DNA of 64,000 nucleotides, from contig NZ_BSTJ01000002.1 in NCBI RefSeq assembly GCF_030269445.1, positions 682,001 to 746,000 of the forward strand, in the 5' to 3' direction. Shown piece by piece: positions 35,301-43,594 of the stretch. The position numbers and the translations under genes are program-made. This DNA is from Actinoallomurus iriomotensis. GTDB lineage: Bacteria > Actinomycetota > Actinomycetes > Streptosporangiales > Streptosporangiaceae. Numbering within the stretch: the stretch's first letter is position 1; every line of letters begins with the position of its first letter. A model generated the notes under the pieces. The model worked only from the letters and a program-made list of their open reading frames with translations, did no database searches and was not told where the DNA came from.

Positions 35301-35444
35301 TTTCAGGGTCCGTTCTCGCGGTTGGGTGATCGCTCGCCGTCGTCGTTGTACCCGTCCGGCTCTTCCTGACCGGGCCGGTCGGGTAAGTACCTGGCACCGG
35401 GTCGGTCGTGTTCCGCGGAGACCGGGCACCCGCGAGCTCACGAG

Positions 35445-37250
35445 TCAGGGCGAAGTGCGCGGGAGGTCCTGGAATGCCCTGCCGACGGTCGTGGGCGTGC
35501 CCGTCGCGGTGAACAGCCCGGTGCCGCCGTCCTTCGGGGTCGGCAGGGCGAACCAGGCGTAGCGCTCGACGCCGTGCAGACGCGTGAGCATCGCCGTCGA
35601 CGCCTTGAGAAAGGCGGCCTGCTGTGGCCCCGTGGGGTACACGTTGGGCGAGCCGAAGCGGATCAGCGCGAACTCCGTCAGCCAGATCGGCTTGTGGTAG
35701 CGCGCGTACACCGCCCGCACGTAGCGGCGAAGCTGGGCGACCGCGTCCGGCGTGGTGAAGTCCGTGCCGTACCAGTGCAGCGTGATGAAGTCGACGCGGT
35801 AGTGGCGCGCGGCCGCACCGCTCATGAACTCGTCCAGCCAGCCGCCCGCCTTGTCGCCGTTCGCCGCGACCGCCGGGCTGCCGAGCCGCATCCCGGTGCC
35901 CATGAGCTTCGGCCACAGCTTGAGCGCCTGGGCGGGCGTCATCTCCGCCTGCCCCTTCCAGTCCGGTTCGTTGAAGCCGAGCAGCGTACGGCCCCGCGCC
36001 TTGACCCGGGCGAGGGTCGTGGCGGTGACCGAGTCCGCACCCCAGATCATCGGCACGAACTCGACGCCGCGCGGTGTGGTGATCCCGGTGCTGTCCGCGC
36101 CCCAGTCGTAGTACCAGCAGGCGCCGGAGGCCTTGAGCGCCGGGCTCACCCCCGCCGCCTTCCAGGTGGCGACGCCCTTCGCGCACGAGCCCGCCGCGTG
36201 CGCGGCCGGCGGGTGGCCCTTGGGCACCAGGGCCGGCGCGGCCGGGGTACGGACCGGCGGGCGCGCCGGGTCGGCGGCGGCCGGGGAGCGGGGGGCGGCG
36301 GCGGGCCGGGACGCGGCGGCGGGGCGCTCGCCGCCGCGGCCGATCGTGGCGAACCCCACGAGGCCCGCGACGGCCCCGGCGGCGAGGGGCACGGCGATGA
36401 GCGCCTTCACCGGCAGGTGGACCGCCCTGCCGGTACGGGGAAGGCCGTGGCCGGGCGGGCTCGGGTGCGCGAGGGCGGCCGGGGCGGGCACCAGCGGCAG
36501 CGAGGCCAGCAGCCGCTCCGCCGGGATCAGGTCCGAGGAGCGGGCCGAGCAGCCCGCGCAGTCGCGGATGTGCCGGGCGAACCGCTTGCGCCACAGCGGC
36601 GCGGGCCGTCCGTCCCAGTCCGCCGCGAGAGCCGCGAGTCCGGCGCACCGCTCCGGATCACCGAGCGCCCGTACGATGGCGCGGGCGAGGTCGAGCTGCC
36701 GCTTCATCCGCTGGACGCGTACGGCGACGTGCGGGCCGGGCTGGTCGAGCGCGGCCACGAGGTCGGCGCGGTCGAGCACGCCGCCCTCCTCCAGCCACCA
36801 CAGCGACAGCAGTTCCCGGTCGTCGGAATCGAGCCAGCGGGTCGCCTCGGCGATCTCCTTGCGCTGGCCGGACAGGCTCAGCCGCAGGATCGTGACGTCG
36901 GCGAAGTCGCCGCCCGGGTCGGCCACCTCGGGCACGTCGTCGAGCGGGGTCACGGGCGGCCGGGCCCGGTGGTGGTCGCGGATCTGGCGGACCGCCACCG
37001 CGACCAGCCACGAACGGAACGCGCCGGGCCGCCGGAGCGAGGAGATGCCGCGCAGCGCGCGCAGCACCGTCTCCTGCACGACGTCGTCCACGTCCGGGTG
37101 GCCGTTCAACGCCCGGCCGACGATGTTGTAGAGGAGCGGAAGACAACCGGAGGCGACGTCCGCGAGCGCCCGCTGATCACCACGCTGGGCCGCGCGGACC
37201 GTCCTGACGCTGGGCAGGGGCGGGGTCACCACGGCACTGAACTCTCTCAT
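35445..37250 (-). CDS. ECF sigma factor fused to zinc finger, membrane helix and extracellular glycoside hydrolase domain
   Basis: A 601-residue fusion. Residues 15-100 are sigma region 2 (ALADVASGCLPLLYNIVGRA, HPDVDDVVQETVLRALRG, AFRSWLVAVAVRQIRDHHRA). Residues 140-195 resemble region 4. An anti-sigma-like zinc motif follows (His227, Cys231, Cys234 in RHIRDCAGC). A membrane helix spans about 281-303, then a Pro/Ala linker. Residues 355-601 are a GH128/Glyco_hydro_cc-like barrel with Glu429 in LGFNEPDW and Glu527 in IWLTEFAL as acid/base and nucleophile candidates. Sigma factors with membrane and outer domains are known ECF classes in actinomycetes. This architecture predicts that a beta-glucan-like ligand outside is sensed and transcription is changed inside. 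Confidence 0.88.
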   Translation of the reverse strand: MREFSAVVTPPLPSVRTVRAAQRGDQRALADVASGCLPLLYNIVGRALNGHPDVDDVVQETVLRALRGISSLRRPGAFRSWLVAVAVRQIRDHHRARPPVTPLDDVPEVADPGGDFADVTILRLSLSGQRKEIAEATRWLDSDDRELLSLWWLEEGGVLDRADLVAALDQPGPHVAVRVQRMKRQLDLARAIVRALGDPERCAGLAALAADWDGRPAPLWRKRFARHIRDCAGCSARSSDLIPAERLLASLPLVPAPAALAHPSPPGHGLPRTGRAVHLPVKALIAVPLAAGAVAGLVGFATIGRGGERPAAASRPAAAPRSPAAADPARPPVRTPAAPALVPKGHPPAAHAAGSCAKGVATWKAAGVSPALKASGACWYYDWGADSTGITTPRGVEFVPMIWGADSVTATTLARVKARGRTLLGFNEPDWKGQAEMTPAQALKLWPKLMGTGMRLGSPAVAANGDKAGGWLDEFMSGAAARHYRVDFITLHWYGTDFTTPDAVAQLRRYVRAVYARYHKPIWLTEFALIRFGSPNVYPTGPQQAAFLKASTAMLTRLHGVERYAWFALPTPKDGGTGLFTATGTPTTVGRAFQDLPRTSP

Positions 37251-37614
37251 GGTCAGGAGACGCCGCGGAGGTCCGGCGGATAACACTTTTCTCCGGAGGC
37301 ATTGTGTTCGGTGACGGTCGGCGAGGGATCGGCCGATTCCGGCCACCTCGGGCGGCCATGCCCAGGGAGCCTCTAGCGGAGCCGGGGCGGGTCGGCGACG
37401 GCGGAATTCGCCGGTTCTGGCGGCACCGGTTGGGCGGGTTCGCCCACCGTACGGCGCCTGAGTGTCCGTTCGCTCACGCTGCGTCCCCGGTGGCCTGAAC
37501 GACCGTTACGGCACGGGCCGACCGTTCGCGAGATAGACGCTTCCGCGCCATTTCATCGCGGTCATCTCCCCTCCATCATGGGTGACCGACATAAAACGGT
37601 CATCGGAGGATCTC
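37251..37614. other. Intergenic region between divergent sigma fusion and nuclease genes
   Basis: These 364 bases must carry both promoters. A small hairpin with TGGGCG and CGCCCA arms around GGTT lies at 37431-37446. GGAGGA at 37605-37610 is the ribosome-binding site that decides the TTG start of the nuclease gene. No further gene, repeat or convincing palindrome was seen. Confidence 0.6.
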
Positions 37615-40041
37615 TTGCGCGTCCATGTCATGTCCGGGCTGACGCGGGCGACCGCGGGTACCGCCGTGTGCGGACTCGCGCTCGCCGCGCTGGTGGCCGG
37701 CGGCGACGCATCGGCGAACGCCACGCCGGCGACGTCGGTGGTGATCAACGAGGTGTACGGCGGCGGGGGGAACTCGGGCGCCACCTACACCAATGACTTC
37801 ATCGAGCTCACGAACCGGAGCGACGCCGCGGTGAGCCTCGACGGCTGGTCGGTCCAGTACCACGCCGGCGGCGCGACCGGCACGTGGCAGGTCACCACGC
37901 TCAGCGGTTCGATCGCCCCGGGCGGCTTCTACCTGGTCGGCGAGGCGAAGGGGGCGGGCGGCACGCAGGCGCTGCCGGAGACGCAGGCGAGCGGCGGCAT
38001 CGCGATGTCCGCCACCTCCGGCACGGTCGCCCTCGTCTCCGGCACCACGGCCCTGACCTGCGCGGACCCGGCGGCCTGCCAGAGCGCCTCGGTCGACCTG
38101 GTCGGCTACGGGACGGCGGCGCTGCGAGAGACGGCCCCCGCTGCGGGCGCGTCCAACACCGCCTCGGTGCAACGTTCCGACAAGGCGGACAGCGACGACA
38201 ACTCCGCCGACTTCACCGCGGGCAACCCGACGCCCGGCGCCGCCAACGCCGGCGGTGGCGGAGGGGACGGTGGCGGCGGGGAGCCCGGCCCGCTCCGCAT
38301 CCACGACATCCAGGGCGCGAGCTGGCTGTCCCCGCACAACAACGAGCACGTCACGAACGTGCCCGGCATCGTGACCGCGATCCGTACGACGGGCAGCAGC
38401 CGCGGCTACTGGATCCAGGACCCGACGCCGGACGCGGACCCGGCCACCAGCGAGGGCCTGTTCGTCTACTCGACCTCGCCGGGCGTGGCGGTCGGCGACT
38501 CCGTGCTCGTCTCGGGCACGGTCAAGGACTACTACCCGCTCGCGAGCGGCGACACGGTCCAGAACACCTCGAACCTGTCGGTGACCGAGATCAGCGGCGC
38601 GTCCGCGAGCGTCCTGTCCCACGGCGACGCCCTGCCGGCCGCCGAGGTCATCACGCCCACCACCGTGCCGTCGGCGTACGCCCCGGATCTCGGCGGGGCG
38701 AACATCGAGTCGACGCCGGTCACGCCGGACCGCTCGGCGCTGGACTTCTGGGAGTCGCGCGAGGGCATGCGCGTCGAGGTCGACGACGCCCGCGTGGTCG
38801 GCCCCTCCAACGCCTACGGCGAGCAGTACGTCACCACCAAGCCGTCGCAGGCGCCGACGTACCGCGGCGGCACCGAGCTGCGTGCCGAGAACGCCGTGCC
38901 GTCCGGCCGGGTCGAGGTCGTCCCCGTCGACGGGAGCGACCCGGGCGTCTCGGTCGGCGACGTCTTCCAGGGCGCGACCGGCGGGCCGGTCGACTACTCG
39001 CTGTACGGCGGCTACACGATCGCCGCGACGCAGGTCGGCACCGTCCGGCACAAGAACCTGCCGCCCGTCGTCGCCACTCCGCAGAGCCGCAGGCAGCTCG
39101 CGGTCGCGACGTACAACGTGGAGAACCTCGCGCCCGGCGACCCGGCCGACAAGTACACGCGGCTCGCGCAGGGCGTCGTGACGAACCTGGCGAAGCCCGA
39201 CATCGTCGCGGTCGAGGAGGTGCAGGACAACACCGGCGCCACCGACAACGGCGTGGTCGCGGCCGACCAGACGCTGACCAAGCTGACCGCGGCGATCGTC
39301 GCGGCGGGCGGGCCGAAGTACGACTGGCGTGAGATCGACCCGGTCAACGACCAGGACGGCGGGCAGCCCGGCGGCAACATCCGGGTGGTGTTCCTGTTCA
39401 ACCCGGCGCGGGTGTCGTTCGTGGACCGGGGCTCGTCCTCGGTGAACCGCTCGACCACCCCGGCCGCGGTGCAGAAGCTCAGGGGCAAGCCCGCGCTCAG
39501 CCTGTCGCCGGGCCGGATCGACCCGGCCAACGCCGCGTGGAACGCCAGCCGCAAGCCGCTCGCGGGCGAGTTCCGCTTCCGGAACGAACCGGTGTTCGTC
39601 ATCGCCAACCACTTCGACTCCAAGCTGGGCGACCAGAACGCGGACGGCCGCTTCCAGTACCCCGCGCAGGCGTCGGCGGAGCAGCGCGCGGCCCAGGCCA
39701 CCGCCGTGCACGACTTCGTCGGCGAGCTCCAGCGGGTCGACCGGAAGGCGAACGTGGTGGTGCTCGGCGACCTGAACGACTACCAGTTCAGCCCGGCGCT
39801 GTCCGTCCTTCGGACCGGCTCGCCCACCGGTCACGGCCGGCCGATCCTCACCGACCTGATCAGCACGCTCCCCCGTGACGAGCGGTACACCTACGTGTAC
39901 GACGGCATCTCCGAGGTGCTCGACCACATCCTGGTGAGCCCCGGCATACGCGGGGTGCGGTACCAGGTCGTCCACATCAACGCCGAGTACACCGAGCAGA
40001 CGAGCGACCACGACCCCCAGGTCCTGCGGCTGACCCCGTAG
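37615..40041 (+). CDS. Secreted lamin-tail-domain/endonuclease-exonuclease-phosphatase nuclease (ExeM/NucH type)
   Basis: About 808 residues. A signal peptide (TAGTAVCGLALAALVAGGDASA) is followed by a lamin-tail domain (SVVINEVYGGGGNSGATYTN, FIELTNRSDAAVSLDGWSVQ). Next come a Gly-rich linker, an OB-like domain (GIVTAIRTTGSSRGYWIQDP) and a C-terminal endonuclease/exonuclease/phosphatase domain from about residue 500. That domain has VATYNVENLAPG, VAVEEVQDNTG, FVIANHFDSKLGDQ, VVVLGDLNDYQFS and a final TSDHDPQVL. All expected catalytic Asn/Glu/Asp/His residues are present, so extracellular DNA or RNA degradation is likely. TTG at 37615 is chosen because a perfect GGAGGA lies four bases upstream; a GTG 33 bases earlier lacks one. 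Confidence 0.9.
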   Translation: MRVHVMSGLTRATAGTAVCGLALAALVAGGDASANATPATSVVINEVYGGGGNSGATYTNDFIELTNRSDAAVSLDGWSVQYHAGGATGTWQVTTLSGSIAPGGFYLVGEAKGAGGTQALPETQASGGIAMSATSGTVALVSGTTALTCADPAACQSASVDLVGYGTAALRETAPAAGASNTASVQRSDKADSDDNSADFTAGNPTPGAANAGGGGGDGGGGEPGPLRIHDIQGASWLSPHNNEHVTNVPGIVTAIRTTGSSRGYWIQDPTPDADPATSEGLFVYSTSPGVAVGDSVLVSGTVKDYYPLASGDTVQNTSNLSVTEISGASASVLSHGDALPAAEVITPTTVPSAYAPDLGGANIESTPVTPDRSALDFWESREGMRVEVDDARVVGPSNAYGEQYVTTKPSQAPTYRGGTELRAENAVPSGRVEVVPVDGSDPGVSVGDVFQGATGGPVDYSLYGGYTIAATQVGTVRHKNLPPVVATPQSRRQLAVATYNVENLAPGDPADKYTRLAQGVVTNLAKPDIVAVEEVQDNTGATDNGVVAADQTLTKLTAAIVAAGGPKYDWREIDPVNDQDGGQPGGNIRVVFLFNPARVSFVDRGSSSVNRSTTPAAVQKLRGKPALSLSPGRIDPANAAWNASRKPLAGEFRFRNEPVFVIANHFDSKLGDQNADGRFQYPAQASAEQRAAQATAVHDFVGELQRVDRKANVVVLGDLNDYQFSPALSVLRTGSPTGHGRPILTDLISTLPRDERYTYVYDGISEVLDHILVSPGIRGVRYQVVHINAEYTEQTSDHDPQVLRLTP

Positions 40042-40051
40042 GAGCGGACGA

Positions 40052-40088
40052 CGGCGGCGGGCGGGGGTTCTTCCCCCGCCCGCCGCCG
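40052..40088. terminator. GC-rich hairpin after the nuclease gene
   Basis: Sixteen-base perfect arms (CGGCGGCGGGCGGGGG and its complement) surround TTCTT, ten bases past the nuclease stop codon. There is no U-tract, as is usual in actinomycete terminators. Confidence 0.8.
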
Positions 40089-40159
40089 CGTTCCCGGAGA
40101 ACGACGACGTCAAGCAGCTCGGCCTCTCGTCCGGCGACGACTGAGCCGCGTACGCGAGA

Positions 40160-40188
40160 CCTCCCCGGCACGGTCCGTGCCGGGAGGT
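40160..40188. terminator. Hairpin beyond the PI-PLC gene
   Basis: CCTCCCCGGCACGG pairs with CCGTGCCGGGAGG with one bulged base and almost no loop. It lies ten bases beyond the stop of the convergent PI-PLC gene and probably ends its transcript. Confidence 0.65.
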
Positions 40189-40197
40189 CCTCTCGTC

Positions 40198-41035
40198 TCA
40201 GCCGCGCGGCAGCGTCTCCGACAGCACGGACGGCAGGCCGTACCAGTCGCAGGACACCACGCTCGCGTGGTCACCGGCCAGCTCGGCGACCCGGTCCTTG
40301 GCGTCCGCCACCGGCGGGTCGGTGTCGGACAGGGCCGGCGGCACGTTGTGGGCGTCGGTCATGGTCAGCAGGTAGTGGTTCGTGTCGTACCAGGAGGTGT
40401 CGACCCCGGCGACGTACGTCGCGGCGTCCCCGTCGAAGACCACGAACCACGGCCGGATGCTCGCGTCCGTGTACTGCGCGCGGGGGTCCCCGGTCAGCGC
40501 GCCGAGCACGGCGGGGAAGGTCGTGGCGGTCCGGACGTTCCCGGCCGCCTTGAGGTTCTTCAGGTAGGTGGCGTACTCGACGTCCGTGTGCAGGGTGTCG
40601 GTCGGGTTGCCCAGCTCGCCCGTGCCGGGGATGACGTAGACGATGACCTTGCCGGCCAGCGCGGACCGGCTCGGCCAGGCGTTCGCCTTGGCGGCGTCGT
40701 CGAGGGTCGCGTGGGATCCGAGCAGGTCGGCGGGGCGGAAGAGGACGTTCCCGAGATGGGAGTTCACCTCGGCGTCGAATGCGCTCGGTCCCATTCCGTA
40801 ATTGTTCTGGAAACCGGCCTTCAGCTCCACTTTGACGAAGACCGGCCCCTGGGCGGGATGTGCGGCGAGCCAGTACTTGATGTCGTCCAGGCACGAGCCG
40901 AGGTCTTTGTTGGCACTGCCCGAATAGATGCCGACGGAGCTCGAAGCGTCGACGCAGTTGTTGTCGTTGCTGGTCGGCTTGTCGTGGCTGCGCGACGGCG
41001 GTGACGGCCCGGCGAATGGTTCGGTGGAACGGCAT
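40198..41035 (-). pseudogene. Ca2+-dependent PI-PLC-like phosphodiesterase with damaged N-terminus
   Basis: The body reads as a secreted phosphoinositide-type phospholipase C: SHDKPTSNDNN, LGSCLDDIKYWLAAHPAQGP, VFVKVELKAGFQNNYGMGPS, DLLGSHATLDDAA, GKVIVYVIPGTGELG and WFVVFDGDAATYVAGVDTSW. This matches the Ca2+-dependent PI-PLC family, which acts on inositol phospholipids or glycerophosphodiesters. The frame has no start codon before a TGA. An ATG in another frame reads MPFHRTIRRAVTAVA, the beginning of an export signal, but then runs out of register near 40,990. Most of the signal peptide and one frame appear lost, so the gene is probably non-functional unless this is a sequence error. Confidence 0.7.
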
Positions 41036-41134
41036 CAAACCTCCCGAGGGCAGCGGGGAATCCGGGGAGTCGATTCGCGCACCCGGGACGCTAAACCGGA
41101 ATACGAGGGAGGGAAAGCACTTTCCGGTGAACGA

Positions 41135-41833
41135 TCAGGGCCACGTCGTCCTGACCCGTTCGGTCAGGTCCCGGGCGGCGCGCCAGCCGACCAGCTCGTG
41201 ATAGGCGTCGGAGCGTCTTTCGATGACGGGCACGCCGGGAGCGTGCCCGCGCATCGCCTTCCTCAACTGAGCCGGGCGGCGCCGCCAGCCGCGGACCTCG
41301 ATGTGAAAACTGACCGCCGTCTCCAGGTCGAAGTCCCGCAGCCGGTTCAGTTCCTCCCGCTCCCGCGCCGAGAGCCGGGAATCGGCCAGTGCCTGGTCCA
41401 GATCCCGGAGGTGACGTTCCGGGGAGCCGGCCGCGCAGGGGTGGAGACGGACGCCGACGCATCTCACCGTGCCCTGGACGAATTCGGTGCGCCGGGAGAA
41501 GAGGACGAGCGCGCTAATCTCATCCCAGGAGAACCTTCGGGGTGCGTCGAGCGGCTGGGCGCCGAAGTAGATCCCGTGGGCGTCGACGGCGAGAGCCACG
41601 CCGCCGCTGCGCAGGCTCCGGAACAGGCGGGCGACGCCGAGGCCCATCGTGACCAGCGCGGGAATCGAGACGACGAGTCCGAGTAAGCCCCCCTGACGGG
41701 CGGTGATCACCCCGACGTCGGTGAGCGCCGAGATCACGACCGCCGAACCGGGACCGAAGAGGATCATCAGAGCGATGGCGGTGCGCTGGAACCGGGCGAC
41801 GTACGGCGGCGAACCGGACGAGTCCACGGTCAC
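41135..41833 (-). CDS. Membrane protein with two helices and cytoplasmic C-terminal domain, unknown function
   Basis: A 232-residue protein. Two adjacent membrane helices (TAIALMILFGPGSAVVISALT and GGLLGLVVSIPALVTMGLGV) in the first 75 residues are followed by a region that resembles a PH-like or DUF-type fold (GVALAVDAHGIYFGAQPLD, RRFSWDEISALVLFSRRT) and a basic helical tail. GTG at 41833 is taken as start because AGGAGG lies just upstream; a start 18 bases earlier is possible. The second half is typical of actinobacterial membrane proteins where the fold binds a surface or partner. No operon partner is seen. Confidence 0.65.
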   Translation of the reverse strand: MTVDSSGSPPYVARFQRTAIALMILFGPGSAVVISALTDVGVITARQGGLLGLVVSIPALVTMGLGVARLFRSLRSGGVALAVDAHGIYFGAQPLDAPRRFSWDEISALVLFSRRTEFVQGTVRCVGVRLHPCAAGSPERHLRDLDQALADSRLSAREREELNRLRDFDLETAVSFHIEVRGWRRRPAQLRKAMRGHAPGVPVIERRSDAYHELVGWRAARDLTERVRTTWP

Positions 41834-41936
41834 GGCGTGCCTCCTGATCACCTGGCGAACCCGTACCGGTCATCGCGACGAGGGCGCGCCCGGTTCAGCT
41901 TCGCGGCGATGACCGGGAATGTCCATGGCGCGGCGG

Positions 41937-42662
41937 TCAGCAGCGTTGGAGGGCGGGGAGGCGGCCCGCGAAGAACGCTCCGGGAGGCACGCCCATCATG
42001 CTGCGGAACTCCGCGGTCATGTGGGACTGGTCGTAGTAGCCGGTGGCCGCGGCGAGTTGCGCCAGCCCCGGCGAACGGCCGCCGTGGGCGAGCGCGTCGC
42101 GGAGGCGGGCGATGCGGGCGAAAGCCTTGGGGGTGAGCCCGGCGCCCTCGGCGAGCAGGTCGCGCAGGTGGCGTTCGCTGACGCCCATCCGCCAGGCGAG
42201 GTCGCTCAGGCGTTCCGGCCGCCGGGCCGCCAGCGCCGCCGCGGCGGCGCCGACCAGGCCGTCGCGGGCGTCCGGCCCGCGCGTCCGGGCGGCCAGGGCC
42301 GCCTCCAGCTGATGGAGGATGAGGGGGCGGTCGCCGTCGAGCCGCGTCAGCCGGCGTTCGAGGCGGACCGCGGCGTCGCCCCACAGGTCGGCGAGCGGCG
42401 TCACCCGGTCCACGAGCGCGCTGATCGGCACTCCCAGCAGCGGCCGGGCCGTACCGGGCCGCAGGCGCACCCGGAGGCAGACCGGCAGGTCCTTGCCGGC
42501 GAAGTAGGCGGCCCGGGTGCGCGGCCCCACCACGACCAGGTCGCCGCGGCCGTCCGCCCTCGTACGGAACACCAGCGCGGTGGCGGTGTCCGGAACGTGC
42601 ACGAGCCGTTCGTCGGCGCGGCCGCTGAGGTCGTGGGCTTCCTCGATCAACGCGCTGGTCAT
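41937..42662 (-). CDS. AraC-family transcriptional regulator
   Basis: A 241-residue regulator. The N-terminal half (VVVGPRTRAAYFAGKDLPVC, LRPGTARPLLGVPISALVDR) is the DUF6597-like sensor of AraC proteins. The C-terminal AraC double helix-turn-helix has LSDLAWRMGVSERHLRDLLA and LAQLAAATGYYDQSHMTAEF, ending FRSMMGVPPGAFFAG. It lies 63 bases from a divergent NmrA-like reductase gene and probably regulates it. The inducer is unknown. Confidence 0.9.
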   Translation of the reverse strand: MTSALIEEAHDLSGRADERLVHVPDTATALVFRTRADGRGDLVVVGPRTRAAYFAGKDLPVCLRVRLRPGTARPLLGVPISALVDRVTPLADLWGDAAVRLERRLTRLDGDRPLILHQLEAALAARTRGPDARDGLVGAAAAALAARRPERLSDLAWRMGVSERHLRDLLAEGAGLTPKAFARIARLRDALAHGGRSPGLAQLAAATGYYDQSHMTAEFRSMMGVPPGAFFAGRLPALQRC

Positions 42663-42725
42663 GGCGACACGGTAGCGCCGATTTTTACAAGATCGGCCGC
42701 TGCCCGCACTGGCAGCGTGGAGTCC

Positions 42726-43568
42726 ATGATCCTGATCACGGGTGCCACGGGCACCATCGGCAGAGAAGTGGTCCGGCTGCTGGCGGCCGGCGGTACACGG
42801 ACACGAGCGATGACGCGCGACCCCGCCAAGGCGGCCTCGCCGCCCGGCGTGGAGGTCGTACGGGGAGACTTCGACGACCCGTCGTCGCTGGCGGACGCGG
42901 CGAAGGGCGCCGAGGTCGTGTTCATGCTGAGCGCGCCGGGGCCCTGGGTGGAGCGGCACGACGAGGCGATCCTCGCGGCGGCGCGGTCGGCGGGCGCGCG
43001 CAAGGTGGTCAAGCTGTCGGCGATCGGCACCGGCGACCATCCGGGCGTCGGCGACTGGCATCTGTCCGGAGAGCGGGCCGTACGGTCGAGCGGCCTGGCG
43101 TGGTCGGTGCTGCGGCCGTCCAGCTTCGCCTCCAACGTGCTGGGCTGGGCCGGCGCGATCCGCTCCGGCGCCCCGATCCCGAATCCGATGGGCGACGGCG
43201 CGCAGGGCGTCGTCGACCCGCGGGACGTCGCGGAGGTCGCGGCACGCGCACTGACCTCACCCGCCCTCGACGGGCACGTCCACACCCTGACCGGGCCGGA
43301 GCCGCTGAGCGTCCCGGACATGGCCGCACGACTGGGCGAGGCCCTCGGCCGTACCGTCGAGACCGTCGCGCTGTCCCCGGAGGAGTACCGCGACAGCCTG
43401 CTCGGCGCCGGCCTGGACCCGGTGTTCGTCGAGACCGCCGTCGGTGGCGCACGCCTCGTCGCCGCCGGCGGCAACGCGGTCCTGACCGACGACGTCGAGC
43501 GCGTCCTCGGCCGCCCGCCCCGGACGTTCGCCACCTGGGTCCACGACCACCGTGCCGCCTTCGCCTGA
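42726..43568 (+). CDS. NmrA-like NAD(P)-binding protein (atypical SDR)
   Basis: A 280-residue Rossmann protein. It opens with the NmrA/QOR2-type cofactor motif MILITGATGTIGREVVRLL, then VRGDFDDPSSLADAAKGAEV, KVVKLSAIGT and the segment WSVLRPSSFASNVL. The C-terminal half (LTGPEPLSVPDMAARLGEAL) matches atypical SDRs that act as quinone reductases, isoflavone reductase-like enzymes or redox sensors. It is divergent from the AraC regulator, which gives a reductase-regulator pair. The substrate cannot be told from sequence. Confidence 0.85.
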   Translation: MILITGATGTIGREVVRLLAAGGTRTRAMTRDPAKAASPPGVEVVRGDFDDPSSLADAAKGAEVVFMLSAPGPWVERHDEAILAAARSAGARKVVKLSAIGTGDHPGVGDWHLSGERAVRSSGLAWSVLRPSSFASNVLGWAGAIRSGAPIPNPMGDGAQGVVDPRDVAEVAARALTSPALDGHVHTLTGPEPLSVPDMAARLGEALGRTVETVALSPEEYRDSLLGAGLDPVFVETAVGGARLVAAGGNAVLTDDVERVLGRPPRTFATWVHDHRAAFA

Positions 43569-43594
43569 CCGGCGCGCCGTCTGGCCGTCGTGGT

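Noticed and set aside
37600-40113. An 837-codon open frame opposite the secreted nuclease gene
   Set aside because: It shows no motif and a composition typical of antisense frames; the + strand has a signal peptide and full catalytic motifs.
41919-43568. Upstream extension of the NmrA-like gene to give a 549-residue protein
   Set aside because: The extension is antisense to the AraC regulator, and the cofactor motif begins exactly at the later ATG.
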